A DNA stretch of 64,000 bases, from NCBI GenBank assembly GCA_027924585.1, contig BSBM01000361.1, positions 37,865,501 to 37,929,500 of the forward strand, written 5' to 3'. The notes below the pieces were generated by a model that worked only from the letters and a program-made list of their open reading frames with translations, was not told where the DNA came from and ran no database searches. Numbering within the stretch: the first letter of the stretch is position 1; the number at the start of each line of letters is the position of its first letter. Made by a program: the position numbers and the translations under genes. This DNA comes from Larix kaempferi. Lineage: Eukaryota; Streptophyta; Pinopsida; Pinales; Pinaceae. Positions 32,985-44,159 of this stretch are shown one piece after another.

Positions 32985-33530
32985 TCAAATTTGCATTATT
33001 TGGAATGTACACCTATCTTTGTAGATGAGGATACTGTCTTCACCCAGCTGATATCCTGCACACTTTTCATCCACCTTACCGTGCTGCAACTTCTCTTTAA
33101 TTTGAAGGCAAGTTTCGTCACTGTTTTGGGCTTCAAGAACTCTTGTCTTCAAATCTGATTTGCACATACTTACTGCTGAAACATGAAATTTTCTGCTAAG
33201 AGCATCTGCAACCTTATTCTCCTTCCCTTTTACATGTTTAATTTCAAAATCAAATTCACAAAGAAATTCCATCCATCTAGCTTTCCTAGCATTCAAGTTT
33301 GGCTGATCAAACAAATACTTCAAGCTCATGTGGTATGTTCTAAGCTCAAATATTCTTCCCATCAAGTAATGCCTCCACATCTTAAGAGCATGCACTATGG
33401 CTGCTAATTCTAAATCATCTGTGGCATAATTCTTTTCATGCTCTTTTAATTTCATGGATTCATAGCAAATCACAATTCCTTCTTGCATGAGAACCCCACC
33501 CAGTCCTTCAATGCAAGAATTTGTGCACAC
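32985..33530 (-). pseudogene. pol: Element E RNase H
   Basis: Element sense MCTNSCIEGLGGVLMQEG, NYATDDLELAAIVHALKMWR, GRIFELRTYHMSLKYL, and VKGKENKVADALSR. The first catalytic Asp normally lies in the D-A-S box; here the text reads TNSCIEG, so it is altered. The frame is open for 181 codons and joins RT through one stop at about 33530. Confidence 0.85.
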
Positions 33531-34528
33531 TATAAAATCCTTGGATCTGCTATCTTCAAAATAGGAGTGCTGCTAAGTAACTCCTTCAACTTCTGAAAGC
33601 TTTTCTCACATTTTTCAGACCATACAAATCTAATGTTCTTCCTTTGCAATGAAGTGATTGGATGAGCTATCCTGGATAATCCTTCAATAAAACTTCTGTA
33701 GTAACCAGCAAGGCCCATAAAAGATCTAACATCTGAAACATTTCTTGGAGTTGGCCAATCCATGATGGAATTAATCTTCTCTGGATCCACTGCAATTCCT
33801 TCTTCTGAAATGACGTGACCCAAATATTGAATCCTCTTTTGATAGAATTCACACTTGCTTAACTTGGCATACAACTGATGTTCTGTAAGAACTTGCAACA
33901 CCATTCTTAGATGCTCCTCATGTTCTTCTTCATTTCTTGAATATACAAGAATGTCATCTAAAAACACAATCACAAACTTATCCAAATATTTGTTGAATAC
34001 ACTATTCATGAGACACATGAATGTGGCAGGTGCATTGGTAAGGCCAAATGGAACCACAGTGAATTCATAATGACCATATCTAGTTCTGAAAGTCGTCTTG
34101 TGAATGTCTTCTTCTCTAATCCTCACTTGATGGTAGCCAGACCTCAAGCCAATATTTGAAAATAATTTGGCTTCCTTCATTTGATCAAACAAGTCATCAA
34201 TTCTTGGTAATGGATACTTGTTCTTAACTGTCACTTTATTGAGCTTCCTGTAATCAATACACAGCCTTAAAGTCCCTTCTTTCTTCTTGACAAATAACAC
34301 TGGTGCTCCCCAAGGAGACACACTAGGCCTGATATACCTTTTATCCATTAATTCTTGCAGCTACATCTTCAATTCCACCAACTCCGGTGTACTCATTCTA
34401 TAAGGAGCTTTGGGATTCAGCGCTGCCCCTGGAACAAGATCGATGGTAAAATCAATATTTCTCTTCGGTGGAAACCCTGGTACCTCATCCGGAAACACAT
34501 CTTGGAACTCTTGCAATATCCTAAAGTC
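33531..34528 (-). pseudogene. pol: Element E reverse transcriptase
   Basis: Element sense: a linker from VFPDEVPGFPPKRNIDFTID with a stop before [13 protein letters not shown], then 272 open codons. They include [35 protein letters not shown] (I replacing the usual catalytic-site D of SKIDL), [17 protein letters not shown] and [11 protein letters not shown] with intact F-x-D-D. It is one of the best-preserved gypsy RT domains in the window, but one catalytic aspartate is lost. Confidence 0.9.
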
Positions 34529-35135
34529 TTATATTCTTGGCCCTTTGTCCTCTAATGAATCTGGCATATGGACTGCATATAATTGACAACCCTTCTTATA
34601 AAACTTTTTCAACTGCAGGGCTGAAATCTGCCTTAATGAAACTTGCTTGGGAATCCCTTTTACCAATGTTGGCCTTCCCTTTTCATCAATGCACTCAAGT
34701 GCTTTCTCATAACAGTCCAATTTGGCTCTATGTTTTTCTAACCAATCCATGCCAATTAATGCATCATAGGATCCTAATGGTAACACATTCAATTCAGCAT
34801 ATGTGTGGAGTCCATTCAATTCTATGGGACACTCCATCACTACCTCACTTACTTTTCTCTTGGTTCCCGTGGCTAATTGCACTAGCCAAGACTTATTATG
34901 CTTCATTTTTCTAAGAGAACAACCTTCAACCACTTTTGGAGAAACATAACTATGAGTAGATCCTGGATCAATCAAAACAGAAATAGATTGCATAGCAATC
35001 TTACCTTCGACTTCCACCACTGATGATTGAAGGTCTGCTTGATGATTATCCAACACTGCATAAATCTGAGGTGTTGTCCTTGCCAAGTCCCCCACTGTAT
35101 CTACTCCCTTCAAGTTGTTCAACTTTCGAGAATTG
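34529..35135 (-). pseudogene. pro: Element E protease
   Basis: Element sense: VEGKIAMQSISVLIDPGSTHSYVSPK holds the active site as D-P-G-S-T in place of D-S/T-G, then LGSYDALIGMDWLEKHRA is the conserved C-terminal strand. A stop near 34530 separates it from RT. The frame is otherwise open for about 200 codons. Confidence 0.87.
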
Positions 35136-35955
35136 TCTTTTCGATGTGGACAATCCTTCAACATGTGGTTTTCTCCACATCCCCAACACTAAAGTGGTCC
35201 TTTTGATGCTTTGTCTGCTGCCACTGCTGGTTTGAATCCACTCCTTGCTTGCTGTCCATGTGGAAAGGTTCTAGGATGACCTCTGAATGGTGGCTTGAAG
35301 CCATTCTTCTTTTGATCAAACTTCCCTCTTGGCTTTCATTTCCAATTTTGGCTTTCTCATTTCCTGAGTAGTCTTGAATTTTGAAGTATTTCTTCATTCC
35401 AAGAAGCCATGCTTCTGCTTCTTGGCCAGTCTTGCCTTCCCCATCAAATGTGGGAGGTCTTGCCTTCCTGAATTATCCCTGTGGGATGCCCTTGAACTTC
35501 TTTCTTCCATCCAATCTCTTAGGTGCACATCTTGGACTTCTCCTAGAACATTTGGAGTCACACGACCTGCTGGAAGAAGACCTTGATGAAGATGTTTTAT
35601 GCTTTCTGCTCACCGAACTCTTCCTTGGGCTTGGAGTCCTTTTCTTCAAGCGACCTCTAGAATGACTCCCTGCATCTCTTCCTTCTTCACCCATATTGCT
35701 TGGGTTGGACCCAAGGTTTATCTTATGCTGCATATCAGTGAGGCTTTGCAAAATAGCAGCATTGAGTTGGTGTTGTTCTTCTTGAGCCTTCATCAATCTT
35801 TCATTGAAGCTCACCGTGGTTTCAACCAAATTCTGAGGAGTCACCTGCTCCCTTCTCCCATTGGATTCAGTCTCCACATTTTCTTCATGCACATTTTCTC
35901 CTAGAACATCTTCTTCGTGTTCATAAGGATCTTGAGCATCATTTATGGTCACCAT
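35136..35955 (-). pseudogene. gag: Element E gag, internally deleted
   Basis: ATG at 35955 (element sense) begins MVTINDAQDPYEHEEDV. A basic Ser/Arg-rich stretch follows (SSVSRKHKTSSSRSSSSR), then FRKARPPTFDGEGKTGQEAE-type capsid start and MKKYFKIQDYSGNEKAKI. Most of the capsid core is missing between there and the zinc knuckle CWGCGENHMLKDC (35150-35190). Stops occur near 35475 and 35190. The deletion means the copy could not have made particles itself. Confidence 0.82.
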
Positions 35956-36544
35956 CTTTCCTGTATGCTACCTCTGCTACAATTATAAATTTTATGAGCT
36001 GCAAGCATTGTGCATTATGAAAATATTTGTCAGACATCATAAGAATGCATATAGAAATATACACAATCAATATTTAACATAATAGAACTCATGGAATAAT
36101 TCACACAGTTGCTATGCATTCCTTTCCCTTGCACATTCAAGCAATTCTGGAAATTGCCCATATTTATCAATAATTTGTCAAAACAGTCGCTGGTACATTT
36201 TTGCTCTAATTATTTGTGGGGTATGATAACTTTATTCCAGTTCTGGTCATACACCATTATTCCCTACTAGACAATATTTCCAATTCCTATCCCCGTGCTC
36301 CATTCCGACATCGGGTGTGGAAACAACGTTGTTTCAAAAATGACAACTCTTACCAATAATTCTGCACATTTTACACAGTTGTATTTTGGTCCAGAATGCC
36401 AACTTCAGCCACCTGTGGAAAAAAATCTATGAAGAATCACAAAAACTTTTATATCGGGCGAAGTTAGTCCATATAACAAGGAACACTCAGCAATTCGCGG
36501 ATCTCAATTTCGATGCACCATTCGTCTTTTATAAAATTCTGGGT
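35956..36544 (-). other. Element E leader, unique part
   Basis: Untranslated DNA between the gag start and the minisatellite. No frame or motif seen. Confidence 0.6.
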
Positions 36545-37130
36545 TTAACTACTTTTCCTTTTTAACTCCCTTGCAACCTGTGGTCCACCTGTGCGCCACC
36601 TGCGCACAATCCGTGCGCAACCTATGCGCCACCTGCGCGCAATCCATGCACTATCCGTGCGCAAACTACGCACAATTTGCGTGCGACCCGCACGCAATCC
36701 GCGCACAACCTGCACGCAATTTGCGCGCAATCTGTGCGCGACCTGCACGCAATCCGCGCGCAACCCGCATGCAATCTTCGCGCAATCCGCACGCAATCTA
36801 TGCGTGACCTGCACGCAACCGGCACGCAATCTGCGCACAATCCGCGTGCAACCCGTACGCAATCTGCGCGCAATCCGCGTGCAATCTGTGCGCGACCTGC
36901 GCTCAATCCGCGCGCAACCCCCACGCAATCTGCGCGCAACGCGCACGCAATTTGTGCGCAATTCGCGCGCAATCTGTGCGCGACCTGCGCGCAATCCATG
37001 CGCAACCCGCACGCAATCTGTGCACAATCCGCGCGCAACCCGCACGCAATTTGCGCGCAATTCACACGCAATCTGTGCACGACCTGCGCACAACCCGCAC
37101 GCAATCTACGCGCAATCCGCGTGCTTGCGG
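36545..37130. repeat. 11-bp GC-rich minisatellite in element E leader
   Basis: About 52 tandem units of 11 bp, consensus close to GCGCGCAATCY, with variants GCACGCAACCC and GTGCGCGACCT. It lies between primer site and gag in the 5' untranslated leader. Because 11 is not a multiple of three, each frame cycles every 33 bp and stays open on both strands, which creates long spurious frames. It is much richer in CpG than its surroundings. Confidence 0.92.
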
Positions 37131-37360
37131 GGGTCATATCTCCCTCGTCCCTTAACCAAATAAGACAAGTTTGGTACCGTTGGAAAGATCTTGGAGATCT
37201 CTATGCAATGGTGTGATCCTCTGCTACATCTGAGAAATATGATCCTACCATTTTTCCATATCAAAATGATGCCCCAAACTTCACCAATACCTCGTTAAAA
37301 CATTCTGTTACCTGCTTGTAACTCAAAATTTGGCCCAAGCAACCCCAGTGTTGCAACATG

Positions 37361-37373
37361 GGCTCTGATACCA
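37361..37373 (-). promoter_or_regulatory. Element E primer-binding site
   Basis: In element sense TGGTATCAGAGCC, an exact initiator-tRNA-Met type site, a few bases from the end of the 5' LTR. Confidence 0.93.
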
Positions 37374-37376
37374 CTC

Positions 37377-39011
37377 TGTAACGTCCCCTCCCTCCTTCCA
37401 AATGCATGGGAGAGAACATGACCAATCATACGGGGCTTTTGGCAGACTTAGCCCCAATATTCTTTCTTTACTCATAAATTCATAACAATTAAAAACTTTT
37501 GTGTGCAGAATCAACTCAATATAAACACAATGGAATTAAACATAATAATACACAAACAGAATGGAATGCATCAACATGTTTATCTCAAGCAAAAAGGTGA
37601 TTCCATATGCAGAGATTCAATCTCATTCTCATGCTATTCACAGATTCCATCTCAATTTGATTACCATGAATATTTAACATTCAGATTGAACACATTGCAT
37701 AACACAGAATGTATATAAATTAATTCACAAGAATACTTATCTTGAAATGTAAATGTCCAACGAATGGCTACGGGAGGGCAACGTTCCACCCAACCCTAGA
37801 TCTCTATCCAACCTATATTCTTTCAGCTGAGAGATCACCCTCGAGCTGGGCTGTGTATCCACTAAGGAAGAACTAGCTGGGCTCACTCACAGCCATGGTT
37901 TCGGTCATCAGCTATGCTAAGCCAACACACCATTGGGTTTATCAAGCATTCAAGAAGATAGAGGAGGGTAACGCTAAGCCAGTGAGCTCAACCACAGAGC
38001 TACAGGCATCTCAAGTGAACTCAACAGTCAGGCACCCACATTACCTACCACATCCAACACAAGGAAGATCCCCTTCTCTGTTACACAGTCCCTCAGGAAA
38101 CTCTTCCCTCCAGTGCTCTTCAGGATGGGAATAGAAAGGTCCAGCTGCTAATCCTTGAGATCCTAGCCTTCACTGGGTTTATCAAGCACACCCAACCTCT
38201 GCACAGTCATTTCCTATTCGATTTCTCACCATTCTGCTCACCAAATAACTCAAATCCGTCACTGGTTTTCTGAGCTGCAAAAACTAGGTATTCCTATGGA
38301 TTTCGGGATAGATAATGCTCCCAAATTCGCCCCAAGGTTCATACCAATGGATCCCCCATTGGATTTCACTGTCCAATGCCAAATCTGGGCGTTTTTTGCT
38401 CTTCAAAACGTGGGTTCTCTCAAGGTCGCGATTTCTGATTTTTCTCTCTGCTGGCAATTCGTTTTTGGATGGAAAATGGTGCTAGTAAGTTTCACAATGG
38501 AATGGGGATGAGGAAGAAGCAACTCCCCTGAGGTAGAGTGGCTTGTGGTATAAGAAAATAGAGCCCATACTCTGCCATACAAATTTATGGGTTTCCCATG
38601 CTCCATTGAAGCCATGGACTGAATTCCTCAACCACTTCCTTACAACATAAATAAATGTCAACAAGGTAAGTCAAATGGGTTCTCAAGGTGACCTATGGCA
38701 GCCTATGGTTCAATCTCACAACCCCCTCACCACTCCCTAGTGGATACACATGGCCTCTTCTCATTCGTTGCTCCCATAGCTAGTTTTGGTATTTTATTTC
38801 AATATTAAATATTTACATCAATTTACAATATCCCATGGCTTAATAGCACATGGGTAACACAATATCAAAGCATGTCTAATTTAAATAAAATATGAGCATA
38901 AACTAGGGGGGCCTTAGCCTTGAGCTCCACGCTAGGGAAACATACAATGGGTGTATACAATATTTACATTAGAAGCCAATATTTCATAAGGGTCAAAATT
39001 GGGGTATTACA
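37377..39011 (-). repeat. Element E 5' LTR, uninterrupted
   Basis: 1635 bp; in element sense TGTAATACCCC...GGGGACGTTACA. It provides the template that shows where element F interrupted the other LTR. Short frames inside it have no motifs. Confidence 0.93.
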
Positions 39012-42000
39012 ATAAAACGCTTAAGAATCCACTTTTCTTTTATTCTGCCTATGTAATTGATGTCTTCTGCTCAGAATTCCAGTACCCCTCCATGGGATGG
39101 AATTGGAACTTGTCATCACCTCCAGTCCATATTTACTATTCATATTTGTGGGAGAGCAACTTTGTTCCTTTCCTATATGATATTTGTGACTATTTCTTCA
39201 GCACCATCTATTAACAGATATTCAAGGAAGATGCACCTACTTTTTCTGCCAATGCCAGAAATTTAATCCCTACACTTGGTGATTGGTATGTGGGAGAAGA
39301 TTTTTCTTATGCTAGAATTTGGGGAAGCAATACAGTGCATTTACTGCCAAGGGTAGTCCCAGAAAGGATGCTACTTGAAGAGATATCCTTTCATACTGTA
39401 ACATATGGAGGATTCCCAAAGCTTATTGGACCTAAGAGAAGGGGATGGCCTAAATTCCCCCTAAACCTTGGGCCTTTGGTCATTCCATCTTCAACTTGGT
39501 CTACAATACTTGGAAAGAGGATTGTTTCTTTGAAATTGGGAGTTGCTCTCAAAAGGATGCATGACCCCAAAGCATTCCTTGAGGCTCACTTCAAACAAGA
39601 ACACATGAAGACAGACTATGCTCATCAAGATGTCCCTGATGACTACATTTATCTGGGAGTGAACTTCTTTTTTGAATTCCTAGTTAGGGCTAAGACTAAA
39701 AAAGAGTAGAGATTCATCCTTCAGTACCAGAAAGAGCTCAAGACTAAGGTTTTGAGTTACAAGAGAATGGAGCTGCAACTGGTAGAGCAGGTCAGAAAGG
39801 GAAGGGAAGAAAAGGAAGCACAAAAAGCACCTACTCCTTTGATGTTGACATATCCTGAAGGAGGTTAATGCAAGGGGATTGTAGAAGATATTCAACAGAC
39901 TAAGAAGATCCTAATTTAGTCAGCTGATGAGTTGAAGAAAGAGTTGGCACATATGAATTCAATGCTCGACACCCAAGTCATTGTTGCAAGTAGTCTAGCC
40001 AGTGATACTTACGTGGTTGTGAGTAACCCAACAAAGAGGCAGAAGATTCAAACTCTTACATCTACCATACCTACATTGAATATTGAAGACAGTGATGTGG
40101 AGGATGAAAGGCTTCCAGCAAGCTCTTTTTCTACTGTTGTGCCTGTTGTACAGGAAGTTACAGAAGTCCCCCAGGTTGTTACAGATTTACTTGACATCAT
40201 AACGATGGATGAACCTATTCCTGATGATCACTTTCTAGAAGTCACCACCACCTTCACTGCATTAATTTCCACACAACCACTTACTTCAAGTGAGCTCCCT
40301 TTTACTTCATTGGATAATATTTCTTTCCCATCGTGAACATTAGCTAAGATATTTACCACTTTTGCAGCTATTTCACAGCCAGTTCTGGAAACTCAGCCAT
40401 CTATATCACTTTCACCATCTACCATGTCTCAATTATTTTCTGCACTAACCTCCATCCCTGATTCACTTCCTACCTCGTCAGTTCCACTCACCACTTCACC
40501 TCCAAAAGTTACAGAGAACTAGTTTCCAATTGTCTCTCTGCAACCATCATCAATCATTCCTCCTAATTCACCCTTAAAGGGTATCATTTATAGCACTCCT
40601 CTAACCTCTATACCTTCAGTTACTTTTGCCCCAATTTTCCTGCTTGAAGTTGTCTCTTTGACAACCTCTTCCATTCCTGAACTTTCCACTACTATGCCTT
40701 CCACTTCTATCATCTCTGTCACTACTTCCACACCTACTTCTCAAATCACCCTGCCCATTCCAAGTGCTACTGTTACACAGACAACCCCGCTAGTTGCAAT
40801 AGGAGATGTAGTCACATCTTCCACTGATTTGATGGCTTCTTGTGAGGAGGATATTGTGGTCTCCCTTGGAGAATATTTTTATAGCAAATCAACTAAGGCA
40901 GTGGTGAAGAAAGGTAACAAGAGAAGCAGAGATCAAAGTGTGTTGCAGGCACCTTTTCCTAATCAAGTTATTTGGACCAAACAATCTGATGATATTTAGT
41001 GGGAAGCATTAGATACTTCTGCAGCTATGGGAGCATTTGCAGGAGCCAACTTCGATTTAGTGACCTCACTGAATAGAGAAATTGACATAAAATGGGAAGA
41101 ATTAAAGAAGCTTCAATAGCAGCTAGCCAAGGTTAATGAGGAGCATGAATCTCAGATTCATGAATTAAGAAGTCAACATGAAAATCAGCTCAAGAAGTTG
41201 CAGGAATAGAATGCTTCTCTTCAAGATGAATTGTAGGATGCACAACTTCTAAACACTGCAAATATGGAGAAGATATAGATATTGGAACAACAACTGAGGG
41301 ATGCAACTGCAAGTGCAGCCACTCTTCCTTTCTCTACGTTTTCTCAGGAGGATTTCAAAGACCTGGCTTATAAAGTAAATGAGGAGCATCATAAACTATT
41401 AGCTGAATTATTTAGTTGCCTGAATGAGATACAGGAAAATCATATTTCTTTTGAGCAAATGTATGCTACTTTTGAACAACAGTTTGAAAAAAGCCAACAA
41501 GCTTCCAAAGCTTATGACAATATTGTTGAATGGAAGAGGTACATCAAAGAAAAACCAGCTGACATTCCAGTTTTGGATAGATTCAAATGAAGAAGAATCA
41601 GAACATCCTTGAATGCTTGGCAAAATACTTCTGAAATGGTCAAGGAAACAATTAAGAAAGCACAAACCATCTGTTGTAGAAGGTGGTATGCTATGGATAG
41701 TATTATGGTAAGCCTGTAATTTCCTATCATGGACCTCATTGAGAAGGCCTGCCCACTGAAGTTAATGGTTGAACAGGTTGAGACGAGATGCGAGAAAGTC
41801 AAGGAGCAGATCCATCAGCTTGAGCACATCTGGATTGCAAAAGTTAACAAGTTCATTAGGAAACCTCCCAGCTTGAAAGGCAAGATCCATATTTTCCTGC
41901 TCACTTGGAATAATTTGGAAAATAATGAGATCGAGTCCTTTACATGTGATGCCCAGTTGGGACTAGAGTCAGCCAATTATCCAGATATTGATGAGTTGTT

Positions 42001-42043
42001 AGGAGTTTGGACCAAGTGGCAAGCTGCCCTTGATTATTCTTAG
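39012..42043 (+). pseudogene. Element C protein of unknown function, middle and C-terminal parts
   Basis: Resumes the C frame after E: KTLKNPLFFYSAYVIDVFCS, WYVGEDFSYARIWGS and GGFPKLIGPKRRGWPKFPL form a globular part. A Ser/Thr/Pro-rich stretch (about 40050-40850) follows, then coiled-coil-prone sequence (REIDIKWEELKKLQ, HELRSQHENQLKKLQE) and a C-terminal part ending LLGVWTKWQAALDYS. A dozen or more in-frame TAG/TAA/TGA codons replace likely Gln or Trp, but the frame is hardly shifted. That suggests decay mainly by C-to-T or G-to-A change. The whole protein was about 1200 residues. Family not recognised. Confidence 0.6.
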
Positions 42044-42915
42044 ATTAGTTGATTTTGTAATCTCTGTTTTATTGGAAGTCTATCCTTTGTAACTATTTTG
42101 TAATTATTATTTAAAGGGGAGAGGACTCATGGGGTAAATTGGGGGAGAAAATATGCAAAAGAATACTGGAGATACTATGATTAATGAAGAGATTGTAATT
42201 TATTGCAATTTTGAGCTAATACAGTTAGTTTTCTCTTAATTCCTCTTTTGTCAATTTATCAAATTTGTTTGATGAATGTTGATTTTAACTTCGGTTTATT
42301 CATAAATACTGTTTAATCCTTTGCAATCATTAATCCATGCATTTATATACAGTTTATATTTGTCTCAATTGATGATTTGTGTGTATTTATGTTTTAAGTG
42401 AATTTATTTAATTAAAACTTTTATCTATTTATGCAAATGATTAACAGAAATTATTAATTTTTCAATTAGCATTCCCGCTACAGGGTAAATTTGCATGTAC
42501 CTAATCTTCAAACTATTATCATTTAATTATCATTGTCTGATTGTATTTTGGAGTAATAAGGAAAGATCCATTTTCACATTTCTGTAAAATTGTTGAACAG
42601 CCTTATTAAATTCTCAGATCAAGTTATCCTGCATATCAACAAAGCACTTCCTTTAGATTAGATCTAACTTATATTAGATTTATTTCTAGAGTTAGGACAC
42701 TTTGATCTTCCTCACAGGAAGACAGATCCTTCCAGGATCAAACCCCATAAGTGCCAGCGGAGGCCTTTGTATCCGTGGGAGTTAACTACACCAAACACTC
42801 CGGGGATAGAACTATTCTTGCGCGAATCATTTTGAATCCTTTCAGACTTGGTTTTCACCCTCTATTTTTATCCTTGGAACCCATTCCATCAACCTACATA
42901 TTCGAGGATTCAAGA
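42044..42915 (+). other. Element C 3' non-coding region
   Basis: AT-rich sequence with two purine runs that could be polypurine tracts (AAAGGGGAGAGGA near 42113 and TTGGGGGAGAAAA near 42140). It then ends in a GC-richer 200 bp reaching the B-LTR junction. No repeat of the 5' end of C was found here. Confidence 0.55.
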
Positions 42916-43104
42916 CGGCCACATCTCTTCTTAGAGATAGCTACCACCATTCTAGCTGTTTTATTTTACAATCTGTTCTATTTCCGCTATTTAATAGAAT
43001 ATGTGTTTACTGTATCATTGTGTTTCTTTCCATATATCTATGTATGTGAATATATATATATATATATATGCTCTTTCATTTCATTCTCACATAAATACAG
43101 ATCA
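42916..43104 (+). repeat. Element B right LTR, second part
   Basis: CGGCCACATCTC onward aligns with 13362-13548 of the left LTR, including the (TA)n run, and ends CAGATCA. It is followed by the duplicated TTGCA and the integrase of A. Confidence 0.93.
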
Positions 43105-43729
43105 TTGCAGCCAGCCAAGTGGCTGAACTTTTCATCAAAGAAGTCTTCAAACTTCATGGCATACCCAAGTCCATCATCAGTGACAGAGATATCAAGTTCA
43201 CTAGCAATTTTTGGCAAGACTTGTTCAAGTTAGTGGGGAGAATTTTGGACATGAGTACTAGCTACCATCCACAGAATGATGGCCAAATAGAAAGAGTGAA
43301 CCAATGGCTGGAAGGGTACTTAAGAAACTATGTTACAGGCCAACAAAATTCAAGGACTACTTGGCTCCATTTGGGAGAGTTTTGTTACAATACTACTTTT
43401 CATCTCTTGATTAGTATGTCTGCCTTCACAGCTCTATATGGATATGATGCACCCACTTTTTATAATCTAATATTTGGTGATTATCAGACACATAAATCAA
43501 AGGATTGGCTCCAAGAGATCCAAGACATACTCATAACTCTCAAGGGCAACTTGCAGGTAGCACAAAACAGACAAAAAGTGCATGCAGACAAACACAGAAT
43601 TGAGCGAGCTTTCCAAGTAGGAGATATGGTTTATTCGAGGTTGAATCCCTATAGGCAGTCCTCATTGAAGTATAACGGGGATGAGAAGTTGTATCCAATG
43701 TTCTATGGTCCCTACCAAGTCCCAAGGAG
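43105..43729 (+). pseudogene. int: Element A integrase, C-terminal catalytic part
   Basis: Reads ASQVAELFIKEVFKLHGIPK, ISDRDIKFTSNFWQ and GQIERVNQWLEGYLRNYV with the second catalytic Asp (about 43182) and the Glu (about 43290), then FQVGDMVYSRLNPYRQSSL and FYGPYQVPRS. It is open throughout. Element G entered within the GPY/F-type module. The three catalytic residues of this one integrase are now spread over nearly 36 kb. Confidence 0.92.
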
Positions 43730-43944
43730 TGCTACGAATATTATATGTATGTTAATTAAAATTATTAATTATTAAGTGAAAGGGTGTAACCCTTCACTAT
43801 ACACACTCAAGCCTATAAAAGCGAGCCTCATTGTAAATTATTAATCATCCATTTTATCAATCATTTTATCATATATATTTTTATATTTAATTATGTGAAG
43901 TCGGATTCACTTCTCAATGGAGACAACCGGATTCGGTTGTGGCA
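43730..43944 (+). repeat. Element G 5' LTR
   Basis: Starts TGCTACGAATATT and ends GGTTGTGGCA. CCTATAAAAGCG at about 43814 is a good TATA box, so the start of transcription should lie about 30 bp downstream. Confidence 0.94.
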
Positions 43945-43946
43945 TT

Positions 43947-43960
43947 TGGTATCAGAGCCA
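43947..43960 (+). promoter_or_regulatory. Element G primer-binding site
   Basis: TGGTATCAGAGCCA, an exact initiator-tRNA-Met type site two bases after the LTR. Confidence 0.94.
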
Positions 43961-44159
43961 ACCATTCTCAGGCCTTGCTGATTCTGGCTTTTAGCCATCT
44001 CCAAATCTGGCTTTTAGCCATAACTTCAGAGTTTCTCTGATTTTGAGGTCCTTGAACACCCACCATTCGGTTCATCCCGCAACATCTATCCACACTCCCT
44101 AGCACTCCATTATTCGCTACATCCCGCACACTTCCACATTTCACACCCTCCAACTTGTC

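Larger units (their letters stand above)
17598..39011 (-). mobile_element. Element E: Tekay/Del-like chromovirus
   Basis: Minus-strand gypsy element with LTRs 37377-39011 (5') and 17598-18133 plus 30572-31675 (3', split by F). ATAAA is duplicated at 17593-17597 and 39012-39016. In element sense the LTR runs TGTAATACCCC...GGGGACRTTACA. Gag, protease, RT, RNase H, integrase and a C-terminal chromodomain occur in order. About 3 of the first 120 LTR positions differ. Stop codons and a gag deletion make it defective. Confidence 0.92.
16011..42915 (+). mobile_element. Element C: 5.5-kb element of unresolved class
   Basis: Defined as the DNA that splits the right LTR of B. The flanks are TGGTC (16006-16010) and CGGCC (42916-42920), a probable 5-bp duplication with two C-to-T changes. 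Its own sequence is 16011-17597 and 39012-42915. It starts TGTTGTAGGTAC but ends ...GGATTCAAGA. No LTR pair, terminal inverted repeat or poly-A was found. It carries one long decayed reading frame. It may be an LTR element with one end lost, or a DNA element. Confidence 0.7.
12923..43104 (+). mobile_element. Element B: non-autonomous gypsy (gag-protease only)
   Basis: LTRs are 12923-13548 and 15574-16010 plus 42916-43104; the right LTR is split by element C. TTGCA is duplicated at 12918-12922 and 43105-43109. The internal region is only about 2 kb, with primer-binding site, gag, protease and polypurine tract, and no RT, RNase H or integrase. It would have needed another element's enzymes. About 14% of the first 160 LTR positions differ by eye, more than in its host A. 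Confidence 0.9.

Noticed and set aside
36545-37130. Possible CRISPR-like array
   Set aside because: Units are contiguous 11-mers without spacers, in a plant retroelement.
36545-37216. Several overlapping long frames on both strands, rich in Arg, Ala, Cys, Asn or Thr
   Set aside because: They are a by-product of the 11-bp minisatellite: every frame cycles through the same 33-bp word and stays open. No domain, and it is located in an untranslated leader.
42751-43233. 160-codon plus-strand frame spanning the end of C, the B LTR and the A integrase
   Set aside because: It crosses three element junctions in the wrong frame for integrase, so it is a chance fusion.
43947-43960. tRNA-like match at primer-binding sites (also at 13550, 37361, 55315, 59401)
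   Set aside because: Only 12-14 bases complementary to a tRNA 3' end; these are priming sites, not tRNA genes.
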